From: Hyphomonas polymorpha PS728
GTDB lineage: Bacteria > Pseudomonadota > Alphaproteobacteria > Caulobacterales > Hyphomonadaceae
DNA: 64,000 nucleotides
NCBI RefSeq assembly: GCF_000685315.1
Contig: NZ_ARYM01000002.1
Span: forward strand, 62,001-126,000
Direction of reading: 5' to 3'
Every line of letters begins with the position of its first letter. The first letter of the stretch is position 1. A program made the position numbers and the translations under genes. Below the pieces are notes generated by a model, which saw only the letters and a list, made by a program, of their open reading frames with translations, did no database searches and was not told the DNA's origin. This document shows, in pieces, positions 16,005-24,239 of the stretch.

Positions 16005-16880
16005 ATGCTCGAGCGCTGGCGACCCGACTTCATCGATCCTGCAATCCGGGCTGTGCGCCGGCTGGTGCGGCCGGATGTGCGCATTGTCACCGGCGGGATC
16101 GCCTTCTATGCGCTGTTCTCGATTTTCCCGCTGATCTACATGACGCTGACGCTGCTGACCTTTTTCCTGCCGCCGGAACTGGCGCATCAGCTGGCCAAGC
16201 CGATCACCAATTTCTTCAGCCAGAGTGTGGAGCCGCTGACCTTCGAGGAGGTGGACGCGATCCAGAAGATGACGCCGGCCGGGCTGAGCGTGCGGGCCTT
16301 TCTGGCGGCGATCCTGGTGCTGTTTACGGCAACCTCCGGTGCCAAGGCGCTGATTACCGGTATCAGAATGATCGCCGGCACGGCCGACCGGACGAAGTTT
16401 GCGCGCTTTCAGGGCACGTCGCTGGCGCTGACGGCGACGCTGATCCTGATCGTGTGGCTGCTGGGGGCAACGCAGCTGATCGCGACGGTGGCGGTGCAGG
16501 AGGCCGGGGGCCTGGCGGTGCGCTTTGCCAAGGAGATCGCGACAGTGGTGGACTCGCTCTGGATCTCGAAAGGGGTGGCGAGCTTTGCGGTCTTCTATCT
16601 GATCCTGGTGATGTCGCTGCGCGGGCATGTGCGGCGGGGCACGCGGGCGCTGGCGGCGGGCGCAGGGGCGGCGGCGGTGGCCTTTCTGGGCGTGACCTTC
16701 CTGTTCCAGCTATACCTGCATTATTCGGTGATGAGCACGATCTATGGCGCGCTGGCGTCGCTGATCCTCGGTTTCATCTGGCTGTCGGCCTCGGTGTCAT
16801 CGCTGCTGCTGGGGGCGGCGCTGGCGACCGAATGGGCTCATGCCTGGGGCGAGGATGAAGCGCCGGACGCGGACGAGTAG
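16005..16880 (+). CDS. YihY/BrkB family inner-membrane protein
   Basis: 291 residues from an ATG preceded by AGAAAGG; the frame is open upstream but that part lacks protein-like character. It has six or so membrane helices and the family motifs A-F-Y-A-L-F-S-I-F-P-L near residue 33, and R-A-L-A-A-G-A-G near 216, L-Y-L-H-Y-S-V-M-S-T-I-Y-G near 235. Once mis-annotated as RNase BN; the real function (possibly transport or envelope-related) is unsettled. Its 3' end overlaps the convergent amidase gene by 43 bases. Confidence 0.88.
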   Translation: MLERWRPDFIDPAIRAVRRLVRPDVRIVTGGIAFYALFSIFPLIYMTLTLLTFFLPPELAHQLAKPITNFFSQSVEPLTFEEVDAIQKMTPAGLSVRAFLAAILVLFTATSGAKALITGIRMIAGTADRTKFARFQGTSLALTATLILIVWLLGATQLIATVAVQEAGGLAVRFAKEIATVVDSLWISKGVASFAVFYLILVMSLRGHVRRGTRALAAGAGAAAVAFLGVTFLFQLYLHYSVMSTIYGALASLILGFIWLSASVSSLLLGAALATEWAHAWGEDEAPDADE

Positions 16881-17572
16881 GCCGCAGCGATCTGAGCCAG
16901 ACGGCGCAGCGTCTCGGTGTCGGCAAGGCCGGTGATGGCGGCGGGCATCCAGCGGCGCTGGAAGGCGCGCAGGGCGGCGGGGATGTCGGCCGTGTCATAG
17001 CCGATGGCGGCGAGATGCGCGTTGAGGCGGGAGGCGTCGCCGCCCGACCAGACGCAGGCGGCGCCGGTTTCAGGCTCGGGCCAGAGGCCGAGGCCGGCAG
17101 CGGCGAGGCGGGGCCAGGGGAAGTGTTCGCCCGGATCAATCTTGCGGGTGGGGGCGATGTCGGAATGACCGACGAGGCCGGTGGGCGGGATGGCGTGATG
17201 GGCCATGATCTCGCGCGAGAGGGCGATGACGGCGGCGATCTGGGCGCCGGGATAGGGCGGCAGGGCGCCGCCAGAGGCGCGGTAGTCATGGCCGCCATTG
17301 ACGATCTCGATGCCGACGGAGCGGGAGTTGAGATCCTCCAGGCCTTGCCATTTCGACACGCCGGCATGCCAGGCGCGGAGATTTTCCGGCACAAGGCGGG
17401 CGATACGGCCATCTTCCCAGACCATGTAATGGGCCGAGACCTTGGCTTCGGGATCCCGCATCCGGGTGAGGGCGGCTTCGCCGCTTTCCATGCCGGTGTA
17501 ATGCAGCACGAGCAGGGTGACGGGGTGTTTCCGCTCGTCATAGTTCGGGCTGGGGGTGTCTTCGATCTGCAT
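16838..17572 (-). CDS. N-acetylmuramoyl-L-alanine amidase (AmpD-like) with peptidoglycan-binding domain
   Basis: 244 residues. Amidase_2 domain (1-165) with zinc ligands: V-L-H-Y-T-G near 23, W-H-A-G-V-S near 68, and V-G-H-S-D-I-A-P-T-R-K-D-P-like G-H-S-D motif near 138 (R-K-I-D-P-G follows). A C-terminal helical segment (190-235, F-Q-R-R-W) is a peptidoglycan-binding type 1 domain. Cleaves the amide between MurNAc and the stem peptide; no signal peptide, so a cytoplasmic recycling role (AmpD/AmiD-like) is likely. The ATG overlaps the transporter stop by one base (TAATG): coupled. Confidence 0.88.
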   Translation of the reverse strand: MQIEDTPSPNYDERKHPVTLLVLHYTGMESGEAALTRMRDPEAKVSAHYMVWEDGRIARLVPENLRAWHAGVSKWQGLEDLNSRSVGIEIVNGGHDYRASGGALPPYPGAQIAAVIALSREIMAHHAIPPTGLVGHSDIAPTRKIDPGEHFPWPRLAAAGLGLWPEPETGAACVWSGGDASRLNAHLAAIGYDTADIPAALRAFQRRWMPAAITGLADTETLRRLAQIAAAYSSASGASSSPQA

Positions 17573-18474
17573 TACGAGTCTCCCGAGGCGGCCTTCTTGC
17601 CGAGGGCAGCTTCCGGCATTTTTTCGTTCGGCCGCAGCGCGATGACAAGCACCCCCGACAGCGAGACGATGGCGCCAAGGATGAGGCGCAGGGTGAGCGG
17701 CTCGTTCAGGAGGGCGATGCCGAAGATCACGCCCCAGATCGGCGTCATCAGCGTGAGGGGGGAGAGGAGGGAGACGTCATACTTCTTCAGGAGGGTGTAG
17801 AAGGCCGAATGGCCGAACACCGACACGCCGAGGATGGCGAAGGCGCTGGCGGCCCAGACCATCCAGCCGCCATGGATATAGGCGTCGAGCTGGTTCGTCT
17901 CCATCACGAAGGAGAGGGCGAACAGCGGCGCGAAGCTGAACGCGCCGACCCAGGCCTGCATCCGCAGGGCGGAAATTTTCGGCATCGACTTCATGATGAT
18001 GCCGCCCGCCGAGCCGACGAAGGCGGAGCCGATGATGTAGAGCAGGCCATAGGAGACCGAGAAGCTGCCCGGATCGAAGGCGATGATGATGACGCCGATG
18101 AAGGCGAGGAAGATGCCGAGCGCGCGGCGCCAGCGGATGACCTCGCCCAGGAACAGCATGCTCATCAGCGTGGAGATAGGCACGCCGAGCTGGCCGGTGA
18201 CGGCGACGGCGGAGGCCTCGGCATGCTGCAGGCCGATGAAGAGGAGCGCGAAATGCACGCTGCCGATCATGATGGAGACCAGGAACAGCGTGCGCAGGTT
18301 TGGCGGGCGCGGGAAGAGGAAGGGCACAAGGCACACCGCGACGCCGAGGAAACGCAGCGCGGCAAAGAAGATCGGCGGAATGGCCATGTCGGCCACGGCC
18401 CAGCGCGTGACGACAAGGTTCAGCCCCCAGACGAGGCAGACGGCGCAGAGGAGGAGGAAGTCGCGTATGGCCAT
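17572..18474 (-). CDS. EamA/DMT-superfamily transporter
   Basis: 300 residues with ten membrane helices in two EamA repeats; V-W-G-L-N-L-V-V-T-R-W near residue 15 and T-P-I-W-G-V-I-F-G near 243 are the usual repeat signatures. DMT proteins of this type export amino acids or other metabolites; substrate not predictable. It is the upstream partner of the AmpD-like gene, joined through TAATG, so the two are probably co-expressed; whether the transporter handles cell-wall products is speculation. Confidence 0.88.
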   Translation of the reverse strand: MAIRDFLLLCAVCLVWGLNLVVTRWAVADMAIPPIFFAALRFLGVAVCLVPFLFPRPPNLRTLFLVSIMIGSVHFALLFIGLQHAEASAVAVTGQLGVPISTLMSMLFLGEVIRWRRALGIFLAFIGVIIIAFDPGSFSVSYGLLYIIGSAFVGSAGGIIMKSMPKISALRMQAWVGAFSFAPLFALSFVMETNQLDAYIHGGWMVWAASAFAILGVSVFGHSAFYTLLKKYDVSLLSPLTLMTPIWGVIFGIALLNEPLTLRLILGAIVSLSGVLVIALRPNEKMPEAALGKKAASGDS

Positions 18475-18574
18475 GATGCCTCCGGCCCTATCAGGCTTTG
18501 GCGGGCCTGGGCAGGGGGCGCGTTGGGGTAGGCTGGTAGGGGAGGTATGCGGCGGCTTGTGCCGGTTGGCTTTC

Positions 18575-18633
18575 CCCCCTCCGTCATCCGGCTTCGCGGG
18601 GTACGCCCAATCCTTCCTGCGAAGCGGAGGGGG
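18575..18633. repeat. Intergenic inverted-repeat element
   Basis: CCCCCTCCG (18575-18583) pairs with CGGAGGGGG (18625-18633), and inside it GCTTCGC (18591-18597) pairs with GCGAAGC (18619-18625). It lies between the transporter and the metallo-hydrolase stop. Style resembles the dispersed palindrome at 14.88 kb. Confidence 0.55.
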
Positions 18634-18645
18634 CTCGCTAGCGTG

Positions 18646-19509
18646 TTATTTGCCGAGCCGGTTTACCGGCAGGCGGAGGTAGGTTTGCCCGTCAGACTCT
18701 GCGGGCGGGAGGCGGCCGGCGCGGATGTTGACTTGCAGGGAGGGGAGGATGAGGCGCGGGGCGCTTAAGGTCTGGTCGCGGGCGGTGCGCATCGCGACGA
18801 ACGCTTCCTCCGAGACGCCCTCATGCATGTGGACGTTTGCGGCGCGGTGCTCTCCGACGGTGGCTTCCCAGGCATGGGTGTCGCGGCCTTTCGGGAGATA
18901 GTCATGGCCGGTGAAGATGCGGGTTTCCGGTGACAGGGCGAGCAGCTTGCGGATCGAGCGGTAGAGCGCATGCGCGTCGCCGCCCGGAAAGTCTGCCCGC
19001 GCGGTGCCATAGTCGGGCATGAAGACGGTATCGCCGACAAAGGCCGCGTCGCCGATCAGATAGGTGAGGCAGGCGGCGGTATGGCCCGGCGTGTGCAGCA
19101 CACGGATGGTTTCGTTGCCGAGGGGGATTTCGTCGCCTTCATGGAAGAGAGCGTCGAAGACGGTTTCATCCGGCGCGTCAGATGTGGGCCCAAACATCGG
19201 GCGGAAGGTTTTCTGAACCTCGGTGATATGCGCGCCGATGCCGATTTTGGCGCCGGTTTTCTGGCGGATGTAATCGGCCGCCGAGAGATGATCGGCATGG
19301 GCGTGGGTGTCGAGCGCCCAGACGATGTTCAGCCCTTCAGCCTCTGCGGCGGCGAGCACGTCGTCTGCCGATTTGGTGGAGAGGCGGGCTGGGGCGGGAT
19401 CGAAATCGAGCACGGGGTCGATGATCGCGGCCTGGCGGGTGGCGCCGTCCCAGACGAGATAGGTGACGGTGTTGGTGGCCGTGTCGAAGAAGGCTTTGAT
19501 CTCTGGCAT
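18646..19509 (-). CDS. MBL-fold metallo-hydrolase, Blh/persulfide-dioxygenase-like
   Basis: 287 residues. Metallo-beta-lactamase fold with T-H-A-H-A-D-H near residue 68 (metal His/Asp), H-T-P-G-H-T near 139, G-D-T-V-F near 158 and F-T-G-H-D-Y near 200. This set and the N-terminal F-D-T-A-T-N-T-V-T-Y match the ETHE1/Blh group, which oxidises glutathione persulfide with iron. Divergent from a TauE-family sulfite exporter with a palindrome between, the same partners as in the bigR sulfide-detoxification operons of rhizobia and Xylella; a role in sulfide/persulfide detoxification is therefore likely. Confidence 0.85.
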   Translation of the reverse strand: MPEIKAFFDTATNTVTYLVWDGATRQAAIIDPVLDFDPAPARLSTKSADDVLAAAEAEGLNIVWALDTHAHADHLSAADYIRQKTGAKIGIGAHITEVQKTFRPMFGPTSDAPDETVFDALFHEGDEIPLGNETIRVLHTPGHTAACLTYLIGDAAFVGDTVFMPDYGTARADFPGGDAHALYRSIRKLLALSPETRIFTGHDYLPKGRDTHAWEATVGEHRAANVHMHEGVSEEAFVAMRTARDQTLSAPRLILPSLQVNIRAGRLPPAESDGQTYLRLPVNRLGK

Positions 19510-19551
19510 TTTATGGTCCTTTCGGGCGGCGGGCTTATCTGCGTTGGTGCT

Positions 19552-19592
19552 AATATATGAGGCGTTGCTAATTTAGCAAGTTCTCATATATT
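19552..19592. promoter_or_regulatory. 41-bp AT-rich palindrome, probable operator for divergent sulfur genes
   Basis: Outer arms AATATATGAG (19552-19561) and CTCATATATT (19583-19592) and inner arms TTGCTAA/TTAGCAA (19565-19579) share one centre at 19572. The site lies 43 bases before the metallo-hydrolase start and 37 before the tauE start, where a shared divergent promoter must be. AT-rich palindromes at this place are bound by BigR (ArsR family) in other species; no such regulator is coded in this window. Confidence 0.65.
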
Positions 19593-19628
19593 TAAGGCTG
19601 TTCAAGCCCGACGGCGAAGGAGCCGCAG

Positions 19629-20423
19629 ATGGACCTTACCTTGCCTGTGATACTGGCCGCGCTGGCCAGCGGCGCACTGGTCGGCGTGTTTCTCGGCACA
19701 TTCGGGGGTGGGGGCAGCGTTCTGGCCGCACCGCTGCTGATCTATGCGGTGGGCGTGAAAGACCCGCATGTGGCGATCGGGACATCGGCCGCCGCCGTGG
19801 CGGCGATCGCGCTGGTGAGCCTGGTGGGTCACTGGCGGGCAAAGCGGGTGAAATGGCCGTGCGCGGGCGCGTTTGCCGTTGCGGGGATTCTGGGATCGGT
19901 GGCGGGGTCGCAGCTGGCGCTGCGGGTGGATGGCACCTGGCTGCTGGCGGCCTTTGCCCTGGCGATGGCGGCGATTGGCCTCTCGATGTTCCGCAAGCCG
20001 AAGGGGGAGGGCAATCCAGACGTGCATATTACGCCGTCGATCATGGCGCGCATCCTGCCGCTGGGCCTGCTGACCGGGCTGGCGGCGGGCTTTTTCGGGA
20101 TTGGCGGCGGCTTCCTGATTGTGCCCGGCCTGATGATGGCGACGGGGATGACGCTGTCCAATGCCATGGCCTCTTCGCTGGTTTCGGTGGCGCTGTTCGG
20201 GGCGACGACCTCGGCAAACTATGCCCTGGCGGGGCAGGTGGACTTTCCGCTGGTGGGCCTGGTGCTGGCGGGCGGGGCCGTGGGCGGGCTGATCGGTGTG
20301 CGCGTGGCGCGGGCGCTGGCCGGGCGGGTGGCCCTGGCGCGGAAGGGCTTTGCGGCGATGATTGTGGGGGTGGCGGGCTATGTTGGCTGGAACGCTGTGC
20401 TTGGAATTTTCGCAACTTCCTGA
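19629..20423 (+). CDS. Sulfite exporter TauE/SafE family protein
   Basis: 264 residues with seven to eight membrane helices and two family repeats: G-T-F-G-G-G-G-S near residue 27 and F-F-G-I-G-G-G-F-L near 155. TauE/SafE proteins export sulfite, sulfoacetate or other sulfur anions. AAGGAG sits 8 bases before the ATG. Divergent from the persulfide-dioxygenase-like gene across the palindrome; exporting the sulfite which that enzyme would produce makes a coherent two-step detoxification (inference). Confidence 0.88.
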   Translation: MDLTLPVILAALASGALVGVFLGTFGGGGSVLAAPLLIYAVGVKDPHVAIGTSAAAVAAIALVSLVGHWRAKRVKWPCAGAFAVAGILGSVAGSQLALRVDGTWLLAAFALAMAAIGLSMFRKPKGEGNPDVHITPSIMARILPLGLLTGLAAGFFGIGGGFLIVPGLMMATGMTLSNAMASSLVSVALFGATTSANYALAGQVDFPLVGLVLAGGAVGGLIGVRVARALAGRVALARKGFAAMIVGVAGYVGWNAVLGIFATS

Positions 20424-20547
20424 TTTTACGGCCGTTATGAATTGCAGCAGCCCTGCGAAAGGTTGCTAAATCCGCCGCAAAGCGCTGATATGAAGTTTAA
20501 CAGGGTTAACTTGGCCCCGGCCGCGGCGCCGGGCAGGGAGATGTTTG

Positions 20548-21267
20548 ATGGGCCTGATCTGGTGGATTATGCCGTCGATTGCCGGGGTGATTGGCCTCAT
20601 CCTCCTGTTCGCAGGGTTTGGCAAACTGGCCAATCTGAAGCCTTTTGCCGGGGTGACGCGGCTCGCCTTCGGCACGGCCTTTGTGGGGCTGGCCGGGATG
20701 GTCGCCTTTATCGGGCTCAACATTCAGACTTACAAGCGCCTCACCTATGAGCGGCCGGTGGCGGTAGTGAAGTTTGTGGCCGTGCCGGGACAGGCCGACG
20801 CCTATACGGCGGACGTGACCTTCTCTGATGGCACGCATCTGCTCCAGGCCGATGGCTCGCAGCCGGTTTTCCGGGGCAATGAATGGCAGATCGGCGCGCG
20901 CGTGATCAAGTTCAAGCCGATGGCAAACATTCTGGGGTATGACTCGATCTACCGGATCGAGCATATGCGCTCGACCAACTCGATGCAGTTTTCCTCCGAA
21001 GCTGTGACCGAGGGCAAGATTGACGGCATACGGATCGTCACCACCGAGCCGGGAATTGATGTCTCGAAACTGGCCGATACCTATGGATCGCGCTTCGGAG
21101 TGGACGCCGAATACGGCTCGGCCACCTATCAGCCGATGGGCGATGGGTTTGAATATGAAGTCTCGATCACGCAGGACGCCCTGATCGCGCGGCCGACCGA
21201 GGCGACGCGGACGCTGATCCAATCAAAATCCTATCCGGGCTTCATTCCGACACGGCGGGAAAACTGA
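20548..21267 (+). CDS. Membrane-anchored protein of unknown function
   Basis: 239 residues from the ATG (a TTG directly before it would add one residue); GGGAG lies about 8 bases upstream. Two membrane helices at the N-terminus (about 2-24 and 38-60) are followed by a soluble domain of mixed strands and helices (65-239) that should face the periplasm. I recognise no motif. The methyltransferase that follows starts in its stop codon (TGATG), so the pair is translated together. Possibly an envelope sensor or scaffolding protein, but nothing in the sequence settles this. Confidence 0.7.
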   Translation: MGLIWWIMPSIAGVIGLILLFAGFGKLANLKPFAGVTRLAFGTAFVGLAGMVAFIGLNIQTYKRLTYERPVAVVKFVAVPGQADAYTADVTFSDGTHLLQADGSQPVFRGNEWQIGARVIKFKPMANILGYDSIYRIEHMRSTNSMQFSSEAVTEGKIDGIRIVTTEPGIDVSKLADTYGSRFGVDAEYGSATYQPMGDGFEYEVSITQDALIARPTEATRTLIQSKSYPGFIPTRREN

Positions 21268-21893
21268 TGAACCCCTGGGAGCGGTATGTCGTTCCGCATC
21301 TGATTTCATGTGCCTGCGCGACGCGGCCGATCATGAAACAGCGGGAAAAGGTGGTGCCGGAGGCCGAAGGCGTGGTGCTGGAGCTGGGCTGCGGCGCGGG
21401 CACGAACTTTGCCATGTATGATGCCGGCAAGGTAGACCATCTCTACGCGCTGGAGCCGGCGCCGGGGATGGTGGTGAAGGCCAAGCGCACGGCCAGCGAG
21501 CTCGGCATCGGCAAGAGCATCGATTTCCTTGAGACCGGCGCGGAGAATATTCCGCTGACAAACAATTCGGTGGACACCGCCGTCATCACCTTTGTGCTGT
21601 GTACCATTCCGGACTGGAAGTCGGCGCTGGCGGAGACAAAGCGTGTGCTGAAGCCGGGTGGGAAGATCGTGTTCACCGAGCATGGGCTGGCACCGGACGA
21701 GGGCGTGGCCAAATGGCAGCGCCGGGTGGAGCCTGTTTGGAAGGCGCTGGCGGGTGGATGCCATCTGACACGGGATACCGGCGCGATGCTGCGCGAGGCG
21801 GGCTTCGCGCTGGAAGGGGCCGAGACGATGTATCTGCCCAATACGCCGAAGATTGCCGGCTATGTCAGCTGGGGCGCGGCGCGGATCGCGTGA
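21267..21893 (+). CDS. Class I SAM-dependent methyltransferase
   Basis: 208 residues. Methyltransferase motif I is V-L-E-L-G-C-G-A-G-T-N near residue 35, with Y-A-L-E-P-A-P-G-M acidic motif II near 56, and V-L-K-P-G-G-K-I-V-F-T-E-H near 130. Closest in style to UbiE/phospholipid N-methyltransferase-like (METTL7-type) enzymes, including the N-terminal helix with C-A-C-A-T. Substrate unknown; a lipid is plausible given the coupled membrane protein upstream (TGATG overlap). Confidence 0.82.
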   Translation: MNPWERYVVPHLISCACATRPIMKQREKVVPEAEGVVLELGCGAGTNFAMYDAGKVDHLYALEPAPGMVVKAKRTASELGIGKSIDFLETGAENIPLTNNSVDTAVITFVLCTIPDWKSALAETKRVLKPGGKIVFTEHGLAPDEGVAKWQRRVEPVWKALAGGCHLTRDTGAMLREAGFALEGAETMYLPNTPKIAGYVSWGAARIA

Positions 21894-21897
21894 AGCG

Positions 21898-22711
21898 ATG
21901 CGCGCGCCGCCCTATCTTCCATTTCTGAATGGTCCCCTGAGCCTGGCACCGGGCCTGCGCCCGATTGCGCCGGAGACGTGGCTTTGTCCGGATACGGAGG
22001 CAGATGCGTTGGCGGAGAAGCGCGCGCTGATGCGGGATCGGCGCGGTGAGGTTTATGGCGCGCGCGGGCAGCGAGGCGGCGACGGGGGAGCTGGCAGCGG
22101 CGGTGCACGGCGCGGCGGGGCCAACGGTGGGCGCCTGGCCAAGCGCGCTGGAGGGGGCGGCGAGTGCGGTTTCCGATGATCTCTGCCTGCTGATGAAGGA
22201 TGAGGCGGGGTTCTGGCGGCTGGAGGCGGGAAGCCTTTGCGCGCCGACCTTCTGGCGGCTCGGCGAGCCGCTGGGCGGGCTGCATGGGCCGGTGCCGGGG
22301 GCAAATACTGGCATGGTGGGGCGCATTCACAGAATGTTTGACGCGCTGCGGCCCGGCCAGGTGCTGGAGCGGTTCAACTGGACCGTTCAGCCGGGGACGG
22401 AGCGGTTTACGCCGAGCCAGGCGCCGTTCAAGGAGCGGGCAGCGGAGATGGATGAGACCGGCGCGCTGGACGGGCTGTGGCTGCGCGTGGAGCGGCAGAC
22501 GATTTCGAAGCTGGCAGTTTCCGGCGCGGTGGTGTTCACGATTCGGGTGGCGATTGATCCTTTGCGGGCGGTGCTGGCCGGGCCGGGGCATGCCGAGGCG
22601 TTTGCTGCAGCGTGGGAGGGGATTGATCCGGTGCTGGCGGACTATAAAGGCTGGCAGCATTACCAGCGCCTGGTTCGCGCGGCGCTGGCGCAGGCGCGCC
22701 GTGGCGGCTAA
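21898..22711 (+). pseudogene. DUF3445 / heme-dependent oxidative N-demethylase-like gene with frameshift
   Basis: Frame 1 from the ATG at 21898 reads M-R-A-P-P-Y-L-P-F-L-N-G ... L-R-P-I-A-P-E-T-W to R-R-G-E-V near 22052, then loses protein character; the next frame continues with M-A-R-A-G-S-E-A-A-T-G-E-L to the stop at 22711. Removing one T from the TTT at 22052-22054 joins them into a single protein of about 270 residues, the usual DUF3445 length, with the expected N-terminal Y-x-P-F and L-x-P-L-x-x-x-W motifs. Either a true frameshift mutation or a base error. The second half alone has a GTG at 22046. Confidence 0.75.
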
Positions 22712-22740
22712 AGCAGGGATAGATCAAGGAAGGACCGCAT

Positions 22741-23178
22741 ATGCAATACTGGCTGATGAAATCGGAACCCGACGCCTGGGGCTGGGAGCAGCAGGTGAAA
22801 CGCGGCGCGGCGGGCGAGATCTGGTCAGGCGTGCGCAACTATACCGCGCGCAATCATATGCGGGCGATGAAGCTGGGCGATCAGGTGTTTTTCTACCACT
22901 CCAATATCGGGTTGGAGATTGTCGGCATCTGCGAGGTGAATGAACTGTCCAAGCAGGATCCGACGACGGACGATGCGCGCTGGGACTGTGTGACCATCCG
23001 CGCGCTGGCGCCGATGCCCAGGCCGGTGAAGCTGAAGGACGTAAAGGAAAACCCGAAGCTGGAAGGGATGAGTCTCGTCACCTCTTTCCGCCTCTCTGTG
23101 CAGCCGGTGACGGCGGCGGAATGGAAAGAGGTCTGCCGGATGGGCGGGATTGATCCGAAAACGCTGAAAGCTGTTTAG
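22741..23178 (+). CDS. EVE domain-containing protein (THYN1-like)
   Basis: 145 residues, a single EVE domain: W-L-M-K-S-E-P start, W-x-G-V-R-N-Y-T-A-R-N near residue 33, G-D-Q-V-F-F-Y-H-S near 46, and G-I-C-E-V. The PUA-like EVE fold is known or predicted to bind modified bases in DNA or RNA and is found both as a housekeeping protein and in some defence systems. Here it stands alone with GGAAGGA before the ATG; no modification-dependent nuclease is adjacent (the PD-(D/E)XK gene is 17 kb away). Confidence 0.9.
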   Translation: MQYWLMKSEPDAWGWEQQVKRGAAGEIWSGVRNYTARNHMRAMKLGDQVFFYHSNIGLEIVGICEVNELSKQDPTTDDARWDCVTIRALAPMPRPVKLKDVKENPKLEGMSLVTSFRLSVQPVTAAEWKEVCRMGGIDPKTLKAV

Positions 23179-23184
23179 AGCGCG

Positions 23185-23616
23185 CTATTCTGCCGGGCAG
23201 GCGCCTGCGTTGTGGCTGATGGCGAGCACGACGCCCGGAATAAACAGATCTTCCCCGAGACCGAAGATGACGTCAGCCATGATGCTGAGTTCGTCGGGCG
23301 TTGAAGCAATGATGACATCTCCTTCCGAGATGGTGCCGCCGGTGCATTCGATAGCGAGCTCTGTGCCTTCTTCGGTCTCTTCTTCGCTGAGAACCGTACA
23401 CTGACCTTCTGGCTCGATCCGGGCCAGAAGGTCGGCAGTGGAGAGCGCGACGGTCTCGCCCTGGAGGCAATCGCTGAGGGGGCGTTCGTCCAGAAAGGCA
23501 TCGGTTGCGACGGTGAGTTGACCTTCCCAGAGGCCACCATTGAGGGTTACCGGGCCTGCGAAGGCGGGCAGCGTGGTGGCAAGCGAGAGACAGGAAAGGC
23601 TGATGAGTTTGCGCAT
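23185..23616 (-). CDS. Secreted DUF3617-like protein
   Basis: 143 residues from the ATG that begins a signal peptide (M-R-K-L-I-S-L-S ... A-F-A, cleavage near 20); the frame is open further upstream but that part has no protein-like features. The mature part has four Cys and a G-G-L-W-E-G-Q-L motif, close to the G-L-W-x-x-x family core of DUF3617, and ends A-G-A-C-P-A-E. It is a paralogue of the next gene (same motifs and same C-terminus). Role unknown; periplasmic. The Shine-Dalgarno is weak. Confidence 0.7.
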   Translation of the reverse strand: MRKLISLSCLSLATTLPAFAGPVTLNGGLWEGQLTVATDAFLDERPLSDCLQGETVALSTADLLARIEPEGQCTVLSEEETEEGTELAIECTGGTISEGDVIIASTPDELSIMADVIFGLGEDLFIPGVVLAISHNAGACPAE

Positions 23617-23709
23617 GTTGAGGGTTGCCTGTGGGCGGGACCGCGAAGCATGAGAGGCCTCTGAGGTGCGGTGACGCGCTTTGTTCAGCATGCCGCGCGA
23701 CCGGGCGCC

Positions 23710-23732
23710 ATCCCCCGGAACCGGGGGGATCA
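23710..23732. repeat. Palindrome overlapping a stop codon (copy 1)
   Basis: ATCCCCCGG-AA-CCGGGGGGAT at 23710-23730, followed by the TCA that is the minus-strand stop (UGA) of the secreted protein gene. A hairpin in the mRNA 3' end without a T-run. A similar stem sits in the same place at the end of the HAD phosphatase gene (24240-24261). Confidence 0.55.
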
Positions 23733-24185
23733 GCCGGCCGGGCAGGCGCCAGCGTGGGCGAAGCTGATCTGGACCACGCCGGAGGGTTTTGCCGCTTCGT
23801 CTGCGCTGAAGCTCAGATCAGCATGGACGTTCAGGCGGGTCGCGTCGCCATTGGTGACGATCTCGCCATAGGTGAAGGCGCCGTCCGTGCAGTTGATCTG
23901 TGTCATGATGAAGTGGTCAGTGATGGATTGCTGTTGCGCGATGGTGCAGCGGCCCGCCGGGTCGATATGGGAGAGGACAAGCTCTTCCACCGTGATGCGG
24001 GCAGGGGCGCCCATGAGGCATTGGGAGACGGGACCGGCCTTGGCATAGGCGGCCCCGGGCGAGGTGATCTCTCCCTGCCAGAGGCCAGCTTCGACGGGGA
24101 CGGACAGGGAGGGCGCCCGCTCGGCAGCGGCCGGGAGGGTGACCGCGCTGGCGGCGGCGAGCGCGGCAGAGATCAAACGGAGCAT
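23730..24185 (-). CDS. Secreted DUF3617-like protein (paralogue)
   Basis: 151 residues with a signal peptide (M-L-R-L-I-S-A-A-L-A ... A-A-A, cleavage near 21). Mature motifs A-G-L-W-Q-G-E-I, S-Q-C-L-M-G, R-C-T-I and the C-terminal A-G-A-C-P-A-G are shared with the 23185-23616 gene, in the same order and spacing, so they are tandem paralogues that have diverged a good deal. Four Cys in the same places suggest two disulfides. Function unknown. Confidence 0.72.
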   Translation of the reverse strand: MLRLISAALAAASAVTLPAAAERAPSLSVPVEAGLWQGEITSPGAAYAKAGPVSQCLMGAPARITVEELVLSHIDPAGRCTIAQQQSITDHFIMTQINCTDGAFTYGEIVTNGDATRLNVHADLSFSADEAAKPSGVVQISFAHAGACPAG

Positions 24186-24239
24186 GGCGAGCCTCGGGCA
24201 AAGGAGACTTCAGTAAGCACGTGCGGGAGGGGTGCGGGT

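Noticed and set aside
15522-16628. 368-codon minus-strand frame across yihY
   Set aside because: Q/R/H-rich antisense translation of yihY; no family features.
16005-16880. RNase BN for the YihY protein
   Set aside because: A historical misannotation; the protein is an integral membrane protein without nuclease motifs.
20484-20512. CtrA box in TTAACAGGGTTAAC before 20548
   Set aside because: The two TTAA are 5, not 7, bases apart.
22741-23178. EVE protein as part of a modified-DNA defence system
   Set aside because: Stand-alone EVE genes are common housekeeping genes; no McrBC-like or HNH partner is adjacent.
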